A stretch of DNA of 25,000 nt from the NCBI GenBank assembly GCA_018398765.1, contig JAHBMJ010004338.1, forward strand, positions 8,720 through 33,719. Reading direction: 5' to 3'. The DNA is from Chromera velia. Its lineage: Eukaryota; Sar; Chromeraceae. The notes beneath the pieces are model-generated. The model was not told the origin of the DNA. It saw only the letters and a program-made list of their open reading frames with translations, and did not search any database. Each line of letters starts with the position of its first letter. Position 1 is the first letter of the stretch. Below are positions 1 to 11,638 of this stretch, piece by piece. Both the position numbers and the translations under genes were made by a program.

Positions 1-18
1 GGGGGGGGGGGGGGGGGG
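1..18. repeat. poly-G tract at window start
   Basis: Eighteen consecutive G residues open the window. A second G run lies at 153-165. Such runs can form quadruplexes and often mark assembly or sequencing trouble. No telomere-type unit follows. Confidence 0.9.
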
Positions 19-290
19 TCTTTGCGTGCCAGTTAAGCAAAAATAACTGTTCTTCTCCAGTTTCAAAACATATTTTGAAGTTAAAAAAACTGTGTTTTTA
101 AATTTTTTTGAGGGGGTACGTGCCGGTGTGGTGCAAGGTAGTGTAAGGTATAGGGGGGGGGGGGGCATATCACTGACACTCAAATAAATTTTTACATCTA
201 GACGTCGGCTAAAAAAAAAAAAAAGATCCCCCAATTAAAACTCTTTACTTTTTTTTTTCTTTCAAAAAAATTTTTTTTTTCCAGTCAAAC
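19..290. other. A/T-rich homopolymer-laden stretch, no gene seen
   Basis: This stretch has repeated runs of A and T of 7 to 14 residues (for example around 210-224 and 250-280) and a G run at 153-165. All frames are closed by frequent stops. Its composition differs from the GC-balanced, tetranucleotide-rich DNA that begins near 541. I see no coding, RNA or mobile-element signature. Confidence 0.6.
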
Positions 291-368
291 AACTGTTGTT
301 CAAGTGTTGCACAGATGTTGTTCATGTGTTGTACAACTGTTGTTATATAAATCAGGTGTTGTTCAAGG
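291..368. repeat. Degenerate 11/22-nt tandem repeat with phased TGTTG
   Basis: TGTTG starts at 294, 305, 316, 327 and 338, exactly 11 nt apart, and again at 357. The larger unit is 22 nt: 291-312 and 313-334 are near copies, followed by a 19-nt copy (335-353) and a partial copy (354-368). The period is close to one DNA helical turn. Function is unknown. Confidence 0.75.
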
Positions 369-3300
369 TAAAAAAGTAACACTGTAACAAAAAAAGAGAG
401 AAAAAAAAAAAAACTTCTCAAATCATTTTTTTTTTCCTTCAGCCGAGGCCTTGTTTTACATCGCCCCTCATATAATCTTAATATTTAACCTAAGATGTGT
501 GTAAAATATAGTAGAAAGTGTAAGGGAATCTTCAACAGCATCTAGAACAGCATGATTAAAACAATCAAATTTGAATGCATGCGTTGCACGCTTACACGCA
601 CGACACCTGCAAGAGTTGCACGTAAGCTAGGCACATGCACACCGCGATCAAAAGCCAGTGCGTGGATCGTGTGAGTCGATCTATCTCGATAGGTGCACGC
701 GTGCATGCACCAAGAAACGAATTCATTCAACCTTTTTCCAGTCCATAGTTTATGCATGCAGAAAGGGGAAAAAACAGTCCTTTCCGGCCGTCACACGCAG
801 TGAATACGTAATGTGCTGCTGGCTGGCTCGCCAGTACACAATTCGATTTAATTACGGTTGCCAAGCTCGCGATCGATTTGTTTCACAGTACGAACGGAGG
901 CTTGCAAGCAAGAGAAAACACACACGCAGATGCTCTCAAGCGTGGCATTGTATGCATGCACACACACACGAATGCGTGAGGGCACAAACAAAACAAAACA
1001 AAACATAACGCGTCGAGCGATCGATCTCTCGGTCGAACAGAACGACAGTGAGTCAGTCAATCAATCCCACTGGGACTTTTGGTCGGTCTTCAAATCATCT
1101 TTTCATTGTTTGGGGTGCCTACCAGTGTCGCATTTCGAATTCCTTTGGCGCATGTGGGGAACATAACATGCTTTCTCAAATTCCATGCAGGGAGGGAGGG
1201 AGGGGGTCTGGGTGAAAACACAGGGGAGTGATCACTCAAGAGATGACCTTGTGAGTTTGCACATTCAGGTTGGGTGTTCGAAATTTTTGTCTCTAACCGA
1301 CGAACCTGCATGTCGAATAAATTCATTCACGCACTTTGACACACCCACACACACGTCCATGCATGCAAGCACGTTCCTCGCCCCATCCTCCTACGCATGT
1401 CAGAGGAGACGTGCGACACGGAAAGTTAATTCGTCGTCTGTTTTCACGGAAGCACATGATGCCGTCACAGAAAGAGAAACAAGGTGACTTAACCGACAGA
1501 AGAAGAAATGTTGCTCTATGTCCATGCCCGCCCTAGCTCGGACGGATGAGATGCATGGAAGGAAGTGTGTTGTGAGTGTCACCTATCGAGACAAGCTGAA
1601 ACCTTTTAGTTTCACTTCATATGCTTGCATGTATGTAATAAATACTTTGTCACAGTGCTGCCTCAACTCTTGCTCCCATTTTGTTCTCTTCCTGCTCCAT
1701 TTGATCCGTCGACCAATGATTCGACCCTTTGGCATCCACAGACGGACAGGCAAGTACGAATGAGTGCAGGCAGACAGATGCAAAAAGACGTTTACGAGGC
1801 AGTCAGAATGGGAGAAGAAGTTTCAGAACTTGTTCGTTCACTTCATCGGACCCCGGTGAATGGAGAGGAAGAAGAGAGGCTCCAGCAGGGTGGGGGGGGG
1901 AGGGAGACAGCGAGAGAGGCTCTTTTGTTTTCTTGAGGCATAATCGGCTCCCTGTCTCCCCTAAATGATTTCTGCACGGATAGATCTGTTGATCTCTCTT
2001 TTTCCGTCTCTTTGTCTCAATGCGTGTGGTCTTGCTCTTTCGATGTGTCTTTTTTCTGCGTACCGCGCTTCGAACGATTGAAAGGAAAATCTCCCCCCTC
2101 CTCTCTTCGTGCCTCACTTTATTTTGTCTGCACACAAAACTGCCACCACTATACAACAAACACGTGCATGAATACACAAACACACACACACACACGGACG
2201 CACGCAGGATTCCATCCATCATCCATATTCTAGCTCCACCTTGACGACCCCCCAAACTTTCCTTTCCTCCTTTCCTTCTTTCTTTACAAAACGAACCCTC
2301 CCACGCAATTTGCAGTCCAGAAATCCTCCTCGTGTCGATCCATGCAGTGGAGCAACTGACGCACGCACGCAGGCATGGGCAGCCAGCCCGCCCATCCAGT
2401 GAGAGGGAGAAGGGAGGCAAAAAAAGAGAAGACAGAGAGCGCACGAGTGGGTGTGAGTAGAAAGAAAGAAGAGGGGGGAAGACTCGATTCCGACGAAAGA
2501 AGAAAAAAAGGGGGGCCGTCATTGACGCACGCACACGCTTGCAGTCCAAAAACCTGCATGCATGCATACACGAGCCCATGAAAGCCTCTCTTTTATTTCT
2601 CTCTGCTTCGGCCTTTTTTTTAAGACAGACGGAAGGCAAGTGGAAAAGAGAAGAGAGCAACAAAAGGAGCGAAGGACCAGTGGCAGTAGCGAAAAACGCA
2701 AGACGAAATCATCGCAGCTTCAACTCTGGAAGACGAAAATGTGTGGATGTGTGTGGTGCAAATAACAGCAGAAACTATTCACGCAACGTAGGAACGAAGG
2801 AGGATAGCGCGGAGTGAGCTAGGTCTCAGGGACGCCTCTCGCAAGAAATGCGAGCAGACACCCGTCCTGCCTGTCACTCCCCTGCTGCATGTGCGGGTTT
2901 CTCTGTACGTGCACTTTTCTTTCGAACGGCGATGGAGAAGAACACCCATCGAGAAGGGCCCCCTTTTTGAATAGCGTGCGATTGGGACTGCGCATCCCTT
3001 CGGTCTGCCCTTTTCTCCGTTGTTCCTCTTCTTTTTGTTTTGTCCTTCGCACCCTTTCGGTCGGTCACATGGTCCAGTGTTGCTTTCCTCATGCAAACTA
3101 CGACAAAAAAAAGGGAAGGGCGAGCTGACAAGACGCCAACGAAGACTCGTAAAAAAAAAAGAAGAGAAAAGGTGGTGATGTCAACAAAAGAAAAATTCGC
3201 ACGAGGGCCGGGTGATTCGGAACAGGTCAACAAAAAAAAAGCACCGACAACATTCGGAACAAACACAAAGATGAGGCAAAACTCCCTCACTTTTAGTTGT

Positions 3301-3790
3301 AACTCGTGCGCCAAGTCGTGTGTGAGTGTGTGTGGGTGTGCGGGTAGGTGATTCTAAAAGACAGCAGAAGAGAAACCAGACAAGCGAGGCAAACCAACGG
3401 CAAGCCAAATCAGTCAGGTTTGCACAGAGAGAGGGAGAGAGAAAGAGAGCCGTCTGATCTGATCAATCGAGACGGGAAGAGAAGACAACAGAAAGAGAAG
3501 AGAGGGAGAAGAAGATGACGGGGGCATGCACGCCATACCCTCATTTCATTTTATGGTTTCTTGTTGGTTGTGGCAAAGTGAAGGCGAGTGAACCATCATA
3601 GAGTTTACAGTAAACAGAACTAGCCGTGACCTTCACCCCCTTCTGGGCGGGCAGGGCAAAAGTGGGTGATCACACACGCACTCACAGAAAAGACGCAGAC
3701 ATGTAAGCACAAAAAATCGTCATTCCTTCACTACGCAAACGTACAAGCGAGCGTGCACATGAAACGAAGCCCTCATCACATGCTGTACTC
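369..3790. other. Non-coding, simple-sequence-rich region
   Basis: I find no gene here. Up to about 540 it is A/T-rich. From about 541 it becomes GC-balanced and full of TGCATGC/GCATGCA words (for example 573, 711, 754, 952, 1361, 2560), short CA/CG-type repeats, a G run at 1891-1900, and long purine-rich blocks (2390-2520, 3100-3260, 3420-3510). The open frames that exist, for example on the minus strand at 1803-2663, translate to Arg/Lys/Ser/Phe-rich low-complexity peptides with no domain. They are what purine or pyrimidine blocks produce by chance. Untranslated exons or regulatory elements could be hidden here, but nothing specific is visible. Confidence 0.6.
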
Positions 3791-3809
3791 ACGCACGCAC
3801 GCACGCACA

Positions 3810-3847
<38 letters not shown>

Positions 3848-3849
3848 AA
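3791..3849. repeat. Compound microsatellite (ACGC)n(AC)n(AG)n
   Basis: Four ACGC-type units pass into a CA run and then a GA run ending at 3849. A CT run at 3877-3896 lies 28 nt further on, so the GA and CT tracts form an inverted repeat. Confidence 0.9.
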
Positions 3850-4802
3850 CCCGGGCTTGACTTGGCCGACTGAGCGTCTTCTCTCTCTCTCTCTCTGGTT
3901 AGATCCGTGCTCACCGTTTCCTTCTCTCTCACGCTGTCTGTCTATCTGTCAACCCTCGTTGTCCTTTGGCTGTTCTGGCGATGGTGCTTTCTTTCTTTCT
4001 TTCTCGTCTCGCCCATGCCCTCTACTTGAGAGACTGGGGAGAGCGGCACCTCTCGCTCTCTCTTATTCCTTTGATCAACAAAAACGCCTTCATTTCGTAT
4101 ATACACACACCTTCCTACACATCGTCTCGAACACAGGTGGTTGACTTGACTTCTCTGGTGTGGGTGGAGCAGAAAAACTTTTTCTAATTCCATTCATGAT
4201 GGAGACGCACGATCTGTCCGCACGTCCCTTTCTTCTATACATTTTTCTTTCAACCATACTGGAACGCATTCATTCATTCACTCACTCATCTGTTTCCAAC
4301 AACGAGATAAGAAAACAATTGGCGTGCAGGCAGGCACGCGACTTGCATACATTCAGTGTACCCATTTGCTTTCAAACAAACGAAGACACAAACCAACTGA
4401 ACATGAAAAGTTGCGTTGCGTGGATGAGGCGATGGACCCTTCTAGACGCACGCGGATTGATTACTCTCAACGTGGTTCTCTTCTATTCTTCTTTTTCTCC
4501 TTCAGGAACCTGTCTTTGATTGAAGAAAACAAAGATTGATGTTCAGTAGGCGTCTTTACAAGGGGGAAAGAAAACCTTCTGGCCGTGCGCTAATGTCGAT
4601 CTCCCTTTGCCCCCGGTGTCGTTTCTCTTCTCCTTTCTTCTCGTATCTGTGTGCAAAATTCTTTCTGCACAGCCTCAAGCAACGAGGAAAGAATCAGTCA
4701 TACACGCACAAAGTCAGCAGACCCTCTTCCTGATCCAACACAGTCAATATAAAGACTCACACACACAGCTGCCTCAACTCAACTTCGTTCGGAAGGCACA
4801 TC
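3850..4802. other. Non-coding, pyrimidine-rich then mixed
   Basis: A CT run (3877-3896) opens a pyrimidine-rich block reaching about 4060, followed by mixed sequence with ATTC and ACTC tetranucleotide runs near 4267. No frame shows a recognisable domain or balanced amino-acid composition. Confidence 0.55.
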
Positions 4803-4866
4803 AAAGAAAGAAAGAAAGAAAGAAAGAAAAGAAAGAAAGAAAGAAAGAAAGAAAAGAAAGAAAGAA

Positions 4867-4898
<32 letters not shown>

Positions 4899-4920
4899 AG
4901 GAAAGAAAGAAACAAAGAAA
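4803..4920. repeat. (AAAG)n / (GAAA)n tetranucleotide array, ~118 bp
   Basis: This is an almost uninterrupted purine array of about 28 AAAG-type units with a few extra A residues and single substitutions near its end. It is followed directly by a GGGA run and is the longest simple array in the window. Read through, it gives a Lys/Glu/Arg peptide that I treat as an artefact. A shorter array of the same unit lies at 24735-24760. Confidence 0.95.
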
Positions 4921-5482
4921 GGGAGGGAGGGACTGTTTGCCAAGTCAACCGAGGCAGACAAGTCTCTCCGGGTCCCCCGTCTCTCTTCAACCCAACTCCT
5001 CCCCCACACCTAGTCAGTCTATCATCAATCAAATAAGGCAAGATAGAGATCGAGAGTCTCGTATGACAATCCTCCCTCCCCCTTGGCCTAGACCCTTAGC
5101 GAGCCGTGCTGCTGCCTTCATCATTGCCTACATTCTATTGCCAACCGGTCACAGTGACGGCAACAAAACAGGCAAGGAGGGGGAGAGAAAAAGAAAAAAA
5201 GGCAGCAACACATCCACACGAGAAGACAGACAGGCAAGCGAGCAAGAAGCCCTTTCACCGGCGGTCAAAGCAACGCAATGGTTTGAATGCCCAGTGCACA
5301 CCTTTCTGTTCCTTCCCGCCCTCCTTCTCCTTTTGCTTTTCTATCCCATTTGCGCGAAAGAATAAAAAAGGGACGTCCGAACAAGGGCATGAGAGCTCGC
5401 GCACCTACACAAGAAACAGAGCTACAGAGAAGGAGGTGGGGACAGGGCTTCTTCTTTAAATGAAGCAATCGAAATAAATTCG
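4921..5482. other. Non-coding spacer
   Basis: Mixed sequence with no supported gene. Open frames continuing out of the AAAG array are low-complexity only. Confidence 0.5.
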
Positions 5483-5612
5483 ATCGGTTCGCTCCTTCCT
5501 TCATAAGGTCGACGGAACCTTTCATCTCATCAACCCGAGAGTAGACAATCGGTTCGCTCCTTCCTTCATAAGGTCGACGGAACCTTTCATCTCATCAACC
5601 CGAGAGTAGACA
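5483..5612. repeat. Perfect 65-bp tandem duplication
   Basis: Copies 5483-5547 and 5548-5612 are identical over all 65 positions, beginning ATCGGTTCGC and ending GAGTAGACA. Unlike everything around it, the unit is complex sequence, not a simple repeat. It contains a GTCGAC palindrome. Perfect identity suggests a recent duplication or an assembly duplication. Confidence 0.95.
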
Positions 5613-6052
5613 GACTCACGGTATGTCATGTCACTCACTTATGTCATTGTCTTCTTCCAGAAGCGGCTTGCCTCTCGATCATTCCGTTTTTCTTCTTTCC
5701 TTGTGCCCAGGGAACAGAATTTCAGAAATTCAATGAGGGAAAAAAGGGTACTTCCTGGATGACGCACACACGCAGGCAGAAAGAACCACACACATGCTGA
5801 CCGAGACACCAAGAGGTGTCGACAGGGAAGGCAAACAAGAAGCACGAATGAACACTTCGTGTGGAGCTCAAACAAAGCACTGCAGGCAGCCACCGAGGCG
5901 CCTAGCCGTCGCATTGTCCGCTGCCGTCCTCCCCCCTTTTCTCTCTTCCTGCATCTTCATAGACCAACAAAAGACACACCGACAGACAGAGATCGTGTGT
6001 GTGTGTCGTGCGGTCAGAGGACAAAAACGAGGGTCACCAAAAAACAGCCACC
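5613..6052. other. Non-coding spacer
   Basis: Mixed sequence between the 65-bp duplication and the ATGA array. I find no supported gene, RNA or regulatory element. Confidence 0.5.
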
Positions 6053-6081
6053 ATGAATGAATGAATGAATGAATGAATGAA
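6053..6081. repeat. (ATGA)n microsatellite
   Basis: About seven ATGA/GAAT units. The same unit recurs at 13250-13280. Confidence 0.9.
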
Positions 6082-9000
6082 AGAGCAAACGAACGATCAA
6101 TCGATGGATGTGACAATCAATCAATCCATCCATCAGGCAGGAAGGCAGGCGTTGAGAGGGGAAACATCTTCGAAGAAAAAATTCAGATGTCGGGAGGGAG
6201 AGACGGAACAAACAAAGAAAGAAAGGAAGAAGGGAAAAAACCGAGAGCCGACATGGCCAGGAATCATCACTGCAGACAGCAACCTTGCAACAGCATTCAC
6301 GGGTGAAAAATACGTTTCTTCAACGCCCTCACGGATTACAAGAAGGCAGTGCATGACCATGAACCTTTACCTTCAAATAGAGACAAAAGGATCAAATTGA
6401 AGAAAAAAGGAATCACCATGTATCTTTTCTTCGCGAGGAAAGAAGGAAAAAATCCGATCAAGATCGGGAGAAAATAGGTAAAGAAACAACTACCAGAGCT
6501 TTCTCTCCTCTCCTCTTATACGCATCTTGGCTTACAGAAGGGGGAAGGACGCAACGACAGAGAAGCGAAGAGGCAAACCATGCAACACACACACACACAG
6601 GCAGGCAGATGCCAAGCCAATCTAGCATGAAATTAATGCACCCATGCATGCACTTGATTTTGTTTTCTTCCGGACTGAAAGAGACAACGGACAGGAAGCG
6701 CTTGCTGCATGCCTTCGTGAGTCTAGTCCGTCCGTCAGTCAATCAGTCGGTCAGTTGGCGGTTGTAAAAGAAAAGAAAGTCGCGCTCGCCCCTGGCTCTT
6801 TCTCTTTCTCACTCCCCTTCGTTCTTTTTGTCTCCGTTGGCGTCCTCATCCTCATCTCTCGTTTGCCCGCCTTCAGTTAATATGTATCGAACATAACGAA
6901 CAAAAGAACAAAGCCATTCACTCAACTTGCATGGGGACTTTCCTCAACCCTTCATTCTTTCTTTCTTTCCGCTTCGGTTGTTCGTTCGTCTCCTTCCCTC
7001 CCTCTCCATCCCCGGTGAGAGAAGTTGACGACGAAGCATCCACACACACGCACACACACAGACACAGACATACAAGCACTGAGGCTGATCTACCTACTCA
7101 CACAAATGTAAGGAGGGAGGGTTTCAGACAGAATCAGAGCAAGAGGGGAAAAGACTAAGACAGAAAAAAATAAAAAGATACCGATGATAACATGGAGAGG
7201 ACCCTACTGGAGGGAGCAGAACCTGTCGCGTCATTTTTTTCCGTCCGTCCGTTCTTTTGGTTTCATTCAGGTCACCCGTGAGGAGAGTGATTCCTTTGTC
7301 ATGTCGGCACCGTTGACTGCGGACGGTGTTTTTCCAACTGCCTGAAATTTCGCCCTGCTCTTCGTGAGGAAAGGCGCAACTTAAAAGGTAACAACCGGAG
7401 ACGGCGAGACTTTAAAGCCTTCACACTGAACAGGCCCGAAGGAAACAAGCGAGGAGTCGCACCCCTCGATGAACACCCATAAAACAGACAGACAGACAGT
7501 CAGTCAGACGGGAAAACAAGAAAGAAAGAAGGCTTCCTCCATGATTGGCCAAATGGTGTCAAAGAAGTAACGAGCGAGTAAAAGAATAAATGAATGGATG
7601 AATGAGTGAGAAAGGACTAGCGAAAACGACGACAGTCATCCAGTCGTCTCTTCTCTGAGGGTCCCCTTCCTTTCTTGCTTCACTTCTTCTCTTCTCCCTT
7701 CTCTTTCTCCCTCTCTCGATCGATCGTGCCGTCTCCTGCCGCGTGTTTCCCTCTCCCTCTTTCTTTTGTCTGCCTGCTCTTCCTTCGCCTTCTGCAGGGA
7801 ACGCACGTGCGAACCATGACAGTCAGGCAGAAAGGAAGACAGCCCAACAGCAGGTCTGTCCCTCCTTCCAAGGGGGGTGGATTCGTGACACAGAGATCCT
7901 TCCATCCCCGCAGGAAAGGAAACGAAAGGAAAGAGAGGCGAACCGGCAGGAACTGATGACGACAAAAAGGAAGGAATGGGCGGAGAGCAAGGAGGAAACA
8001 GAAAAACAAAACACTGGTGGGCATTTTTGCACGGATTGCGTCGGCGAGGAAAGAATACAGATAAACAAGCAAGAGGTCCACGGACAGACAGACAACATAT
8101 GCACGCATCCCCATTTTGGGTAGAAGAAGGAGAAAAAGAGGAAGAAAAAAGCGGCACATGCAAGGAACCAACGAATCAGCAGTCGCATACCAAACCGACG
8201 CAGAGCACGAATGAGTACGCACTTTATGTCTGCTTATTTTACTTGGAAGATGGTATGGCTGGTCTGTCATCTTGAGCTCAAATTCGCTCTGTCTGTCTTC
8301 TTTTCTCTCGTCCCTCGTTCTTCGTCCTTCCACTTTTCTTTTCGACCAACGGGAGCTTCTCTTTCTCTCTCTGTCTCTTTGTCTCTGTTTTGTGCGTTAT
8401 TTTCGTCCCATCCGTACGATTGCTCAGTTTCTCTCACTCATTCTTCTCTCTGGTTCCTTTCTTTCGTTCGAATGTGTACGACTGTTGGACTTCCTCTCTC
8501 TCTTTGGTTCGTTTCACTAAGATGCTGAGACGACGAGAGGGAAGGAGAGAGGGATCTGCAGGAAGGAAGGAAGGCAAGCTCTATGCTCATGCGGAGGTTC
8601 CGTCACAGGGGGCATGCAGGTGGAGAGGCACTCAGGCAGGCAGGCAGAAGCATGGAAAGAAGAGGACAAGCGCATCCACACAATCAAGAATAGCGACTAC
8701 AACATTCCATACAATGAGGTCAAAACAGGCCAGTTCAGTTCTCTTTCAGTTGAATGAAATGAGGAGATGAACTGCCTGAATGACCCTGAGGGCTTTGAGT
8801 CAAGAATGAGGGAGAGAGAGAGGAGACAAAGAGAAAGAAGATGAAGCAGCGTAGGGAGCAAGAAACAAAGAGAAAGAGAGACGGGGGGAGAGAGTACGAA
8901 AACGAATTGAAGAAAGGTCTACGCTCTCAAGAACACACTGACGCGAATATGATTCATTGTTTGTGCCGTTCTTTCGATCTTCCTCGCTGTCTGTCTTTCT

Positions 9001-10129
9001 CCAAGTCTTGGTGAACACTTGATGCATGCACAAGTTGTTCTCTCCTTGTTTCCTTCACCCTGCTCTTTTCCGCTTAATTCCTTCCACTGCTTCTGTTCTC
9101 TTCCCACTTCTACGGCAGATCATCATGACAAACCAGCAGCTTTTCTTTCTTCTTTGCAGCCTCCACAGGAATGGAGACCAGGGAAGAAACTCGCTCCCAA
9201 CTTTCATGTGTCTATTGACTAACTGACTTACTGCTTGCGTGCGTCGATGATTAAGGGAAGGAACGAATCGACGTGCACGATTGCACGAAGCTGCTGGACA
9301 GACAGAGAGCATTCTCGACTCCATCAATGAAAGACGGGCGGAGCAATGTACGAGCAAAGGTGTACGCACACAAACTCACTTACTCATTGACTTTTACAGG
9401 TCAGAAGATGTTGCTAAAGAGAGAAGAAATACTTTCGATGTCCCCAAGCTCTCTCCATCTCTCTCTGTCAAAAAGCAGAAGACAAAGGAGTCTCCCGAGC
9501 TCTCCCCGCTGCCTGCATGCACCACGACGAACGCAGATGGTCTTAAAAAAAAAAACCGCCCGCCCGCTCTTCCTTGCTTTTTTCCCCCCTCGATTGAATG
9601 ACCGACAGTGGTCCGTCCGTCCATTTATCCGTGCCTCCCTTCCTTTCTTCAAGTCCAAGCCACCCTTCTCTACTCCTCTGTTTTGTTTCGTTCTCTGTCT
9701 GACCATCCGAAAGATTCTCCTCCTTCCTTCTCCGGCACAAACACCAGACAAACGACACACCGAAAAAACGCAAACACAAAAAGAGAAATCCAAACTCTGC
9801 ATGTTTCCCCACCCATCCCTCTTCCAGGTTTCTGGCCAAGCCTTCGTCTTTCTGCCTGTGTGTCAGCCAGTCTCGTCTTTCTTCTCAAACCTTCTCCATA
9901 CCTTCCTTCCTCGATCGATCATTATGTTCTCCCTAGCGCAGAGGCGCCCCAGTGGCCCTGCCATTTCGGCTCGAACGAAGAGTCAAACAAGAACATTGAA
10001 ATATCGAGGCATGCAACGCAAGCGGGAGGCGAGGTGACTGAGACTATCGACACACAAGACACAAACGCAAGTGGGGAAGAAAAGTGCTCGTCCCTTTTCG
10101 TCCCACTCTTTTCTTTCTGCACGCCCGAC
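6082..10129. other. 4 kb non-coding block with purine/pyrimidine switches
   Basis: I find no supported gene. Pyrimidine-rich stretches (7620-7790, 8280-8518, 9030-9120, 9600-9770) alternate with purine-rich ones (6160-6250, 8520-8660, 8810-8900). The sharpest change is at about 8519. Short tandem GACA, GTCA, GGAA and GGCA runs are scattered through it (for example 7483-7507, 8565-8574, 8637-8648). Open frames at 7680-8333 (minus) and 9273-10037 (plus) are Ser/Phe/Leu- or Arg/Lys-rich without domains. Confidence 0.55.
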
Positions 10130-10174
10130 AGGCAGGCAGGCAGGGAGGTCATGTAGGCAGGCAGGCAGGCAGGG
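10130..10174. repeat. (GGCA)n repeat, two blocks
   Basis: Two runs of AGGC/GGCA units (about 10130-10145 and 10155-10174) are separated by a short spacer. Confidence 0.85.
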
Positions 10175-10347
10175 AGACCATACATTCTGAGGCCCTGTCT
10201 CTCTCTCTCTCTTTCCCGTTCTGTCGGTGTCTCTCTCCCCCCCGTCTCCCGATAGAGCAAAAAAGATGGAGGGAGGGGGGAAACGTGAATACTTAATTCA
10301 TTCACCTTCTGTTGACCTCGATCATTTGAACCGTGGATGATGATAAG
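10175..10347. other. Non-coding spacer
   Basis: A CT-rich run (about 10198-10213), a short C run and mixed sequence. No gene seen. Confidence 0.5.
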
Positions 10348-10372
10348 TTTCTTTCTTTCTTTCTTTCTTTCC
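10348..10372. repeat. (TTTC)n microsatellite
   Basis: About six TTTC units. This is the complement-type counterpart of the AAAG array at 4803-4920. Confidence 0.85.
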
Positions 10373-11238
10373 TTGGTCGACAACAGCAGGCTATTTCTCT
10401 CTCTCTTGTCTGCCTGTTATTTTGATTTAGTGTGCGCATTTGATTGAGTGAATACGACGAAGAGAGAGCAGTTCGCCAGATGCTCTCCTTCTCTCTTCCT
10501 TGCAAGCACAGATTGATGATTGATGGACGACACAGAGAGAATCAAATCGAACTGACTAACAGAAACAACGCAAGAAAGAATGATTGCAACAAAACGGTAG
10601 GGCGTCAGCCAGTCAGCCAGTCACGCAACCACTCACTGACTCACAAAGAACATGAGACGCCGGCCAGGCAGGAGAAGCGGGGGGGGGGAGGCAGGAAGGG
10701 GAAGGAAGAGAAGCAGGCAGACAGAGAAATGAGAAAAGACAGTCAGTCAGTTAGTCAGAAAGAAGGAATGGAGACTCAGTCAGCAACAATTAGATGGACT
10801 CGCAGACATAGAGAAATATGTAAACAACCACATTTTGATTCACATTTGAAAACACGAAGGAGCACGTGCACAGTGCAGGCATAAGAAAGTACGTACAAGT
10901 ACACGCACGAAGGAAGGAAGAGGCAGTCTTCCTCTCTCCTTTCTTGTTTGTTGGATTCTGCCAGATTCGGGGTGTCCATTGAAAAAAGGGGTGTGTGGAG
11001 ATGAGGCAATGAATAAGAGGAGGGAGGGAGGAGGGAAAGGCCCGCTTCACGGAACGACCTGCTTTACGCCGACTCCGACGCCTGCCTTCCTTTCTTCCTT
11101 CTCAATTCCCATCCAACCGCTCCCACTCTCTTTCTCTCTCTCTCTCTCTTCTCCCTGATCAACCTTCAAATAAGACGATTCCGTCTTTCGTCATGGTCTC
11201 TGCTATATCACGTTCCTTCCAGTCAATTATTATTACTG

Positions 11239-11240
<2 letters not shown>
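10373..11240. other. Non-coding spacer
   Basis: Contains CAGTCAGC/GTCA-type tandem words (about 10605-10622 and 10741-10758), a G run at 10679-10688, and a pyrimidine-rich stretch at 11085-11155. The frame at 10444-10884 is Arg/Gln/Lys-rich and domain-free. Confidence 0.5.

Positions 11241-11272
<32 letters not shown>
11241..11272. repeat. (AC)16 dinucleotide microsatellite
   Basis: Sixteen perfect AC units, the longest dinucleotide array in the window. Confidence 0.95.
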
Positions 11273-11275
<3 letters not shown>

Positions 11276-11605
11276 AGAGCAATCCACGTCTTCCTTCCGC
11301 ATCTCTGCGCAGAAGCAGACGGGAAAACCTCTCGGTCGGTCGGTCAGGCACTCACTCACTCAACCACTCACACACACGCGAATGAAAGAAACGAAACAAA
11401 GGAGAAACACCAAGCTGACCCCAAGCCCTTTCCCGACAACCTGTCCAACGTCTTCCCTGTTTGCTTCCACTGTGATGATCTCACCTACCGATACACCACA
11501 GCCAGACGAAACAAGCAAGGCAGCAATATGCACACGCACACAGACCAACCGACACACGAACATTCGCAGTGACACACACATACACCTTTCGTAAGCAGGC
11601 AGAGA
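11273..11605. other. Non-coding spacer
   Basis: Mixed sequence with CGGT and ACTC tandem words around 11332-11355 and CA-rich runs. No gene or RNA signature seen. Confidence 0.5.
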
Positions 11606-11638
11606 TGCATGCATGCATGCATGCCGGCAGGCAGGCAC
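11606..11638. repeat. (TGCA)n followed by (GGCA)n
   Basis: Just over four perfect TGCA units run into GGCA units. TGCATGCA is self-complementary. The same (TGCA)n unit forms the acceptor end of a NOT4 intron at 23749-23765. Confidence 0.9.

Noticed and set aside
1..18. Telomere at the window edge
   Set aside because: It is a pure G run without any TTAGGG- or TTTAGGG-like unit.
1803..2663. 286-residue minus-strand open frame
   Set aside because: The translation is Arg/Lys/Ser/Phe-rich and domain-free, and it coincides with purine-rich blocks that give chance open frames on both strands.
4607..5365. 252-residue plus-strand open frame across the AAAG array
   Set aside because: The central part is only Lys/Glu/Arg from the tetranucleotide repeat, and the flanks have no domain or codon bias. 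An in-frame array of this kind is open simply because AAAG units contain no stop.
7680..8333. 217-residue minus-strand open frame
   Set aside because: It is low complexity, overlaps similar open frames in other phases, and shows no recognisable motif.
9273..10037. 254-residue plus-strand open frame
   Set aside because: It has Ser/Phe/Leu-rich and Lys-rich stretches with no domain. Competing frames on both strands over the same bases are equally open.
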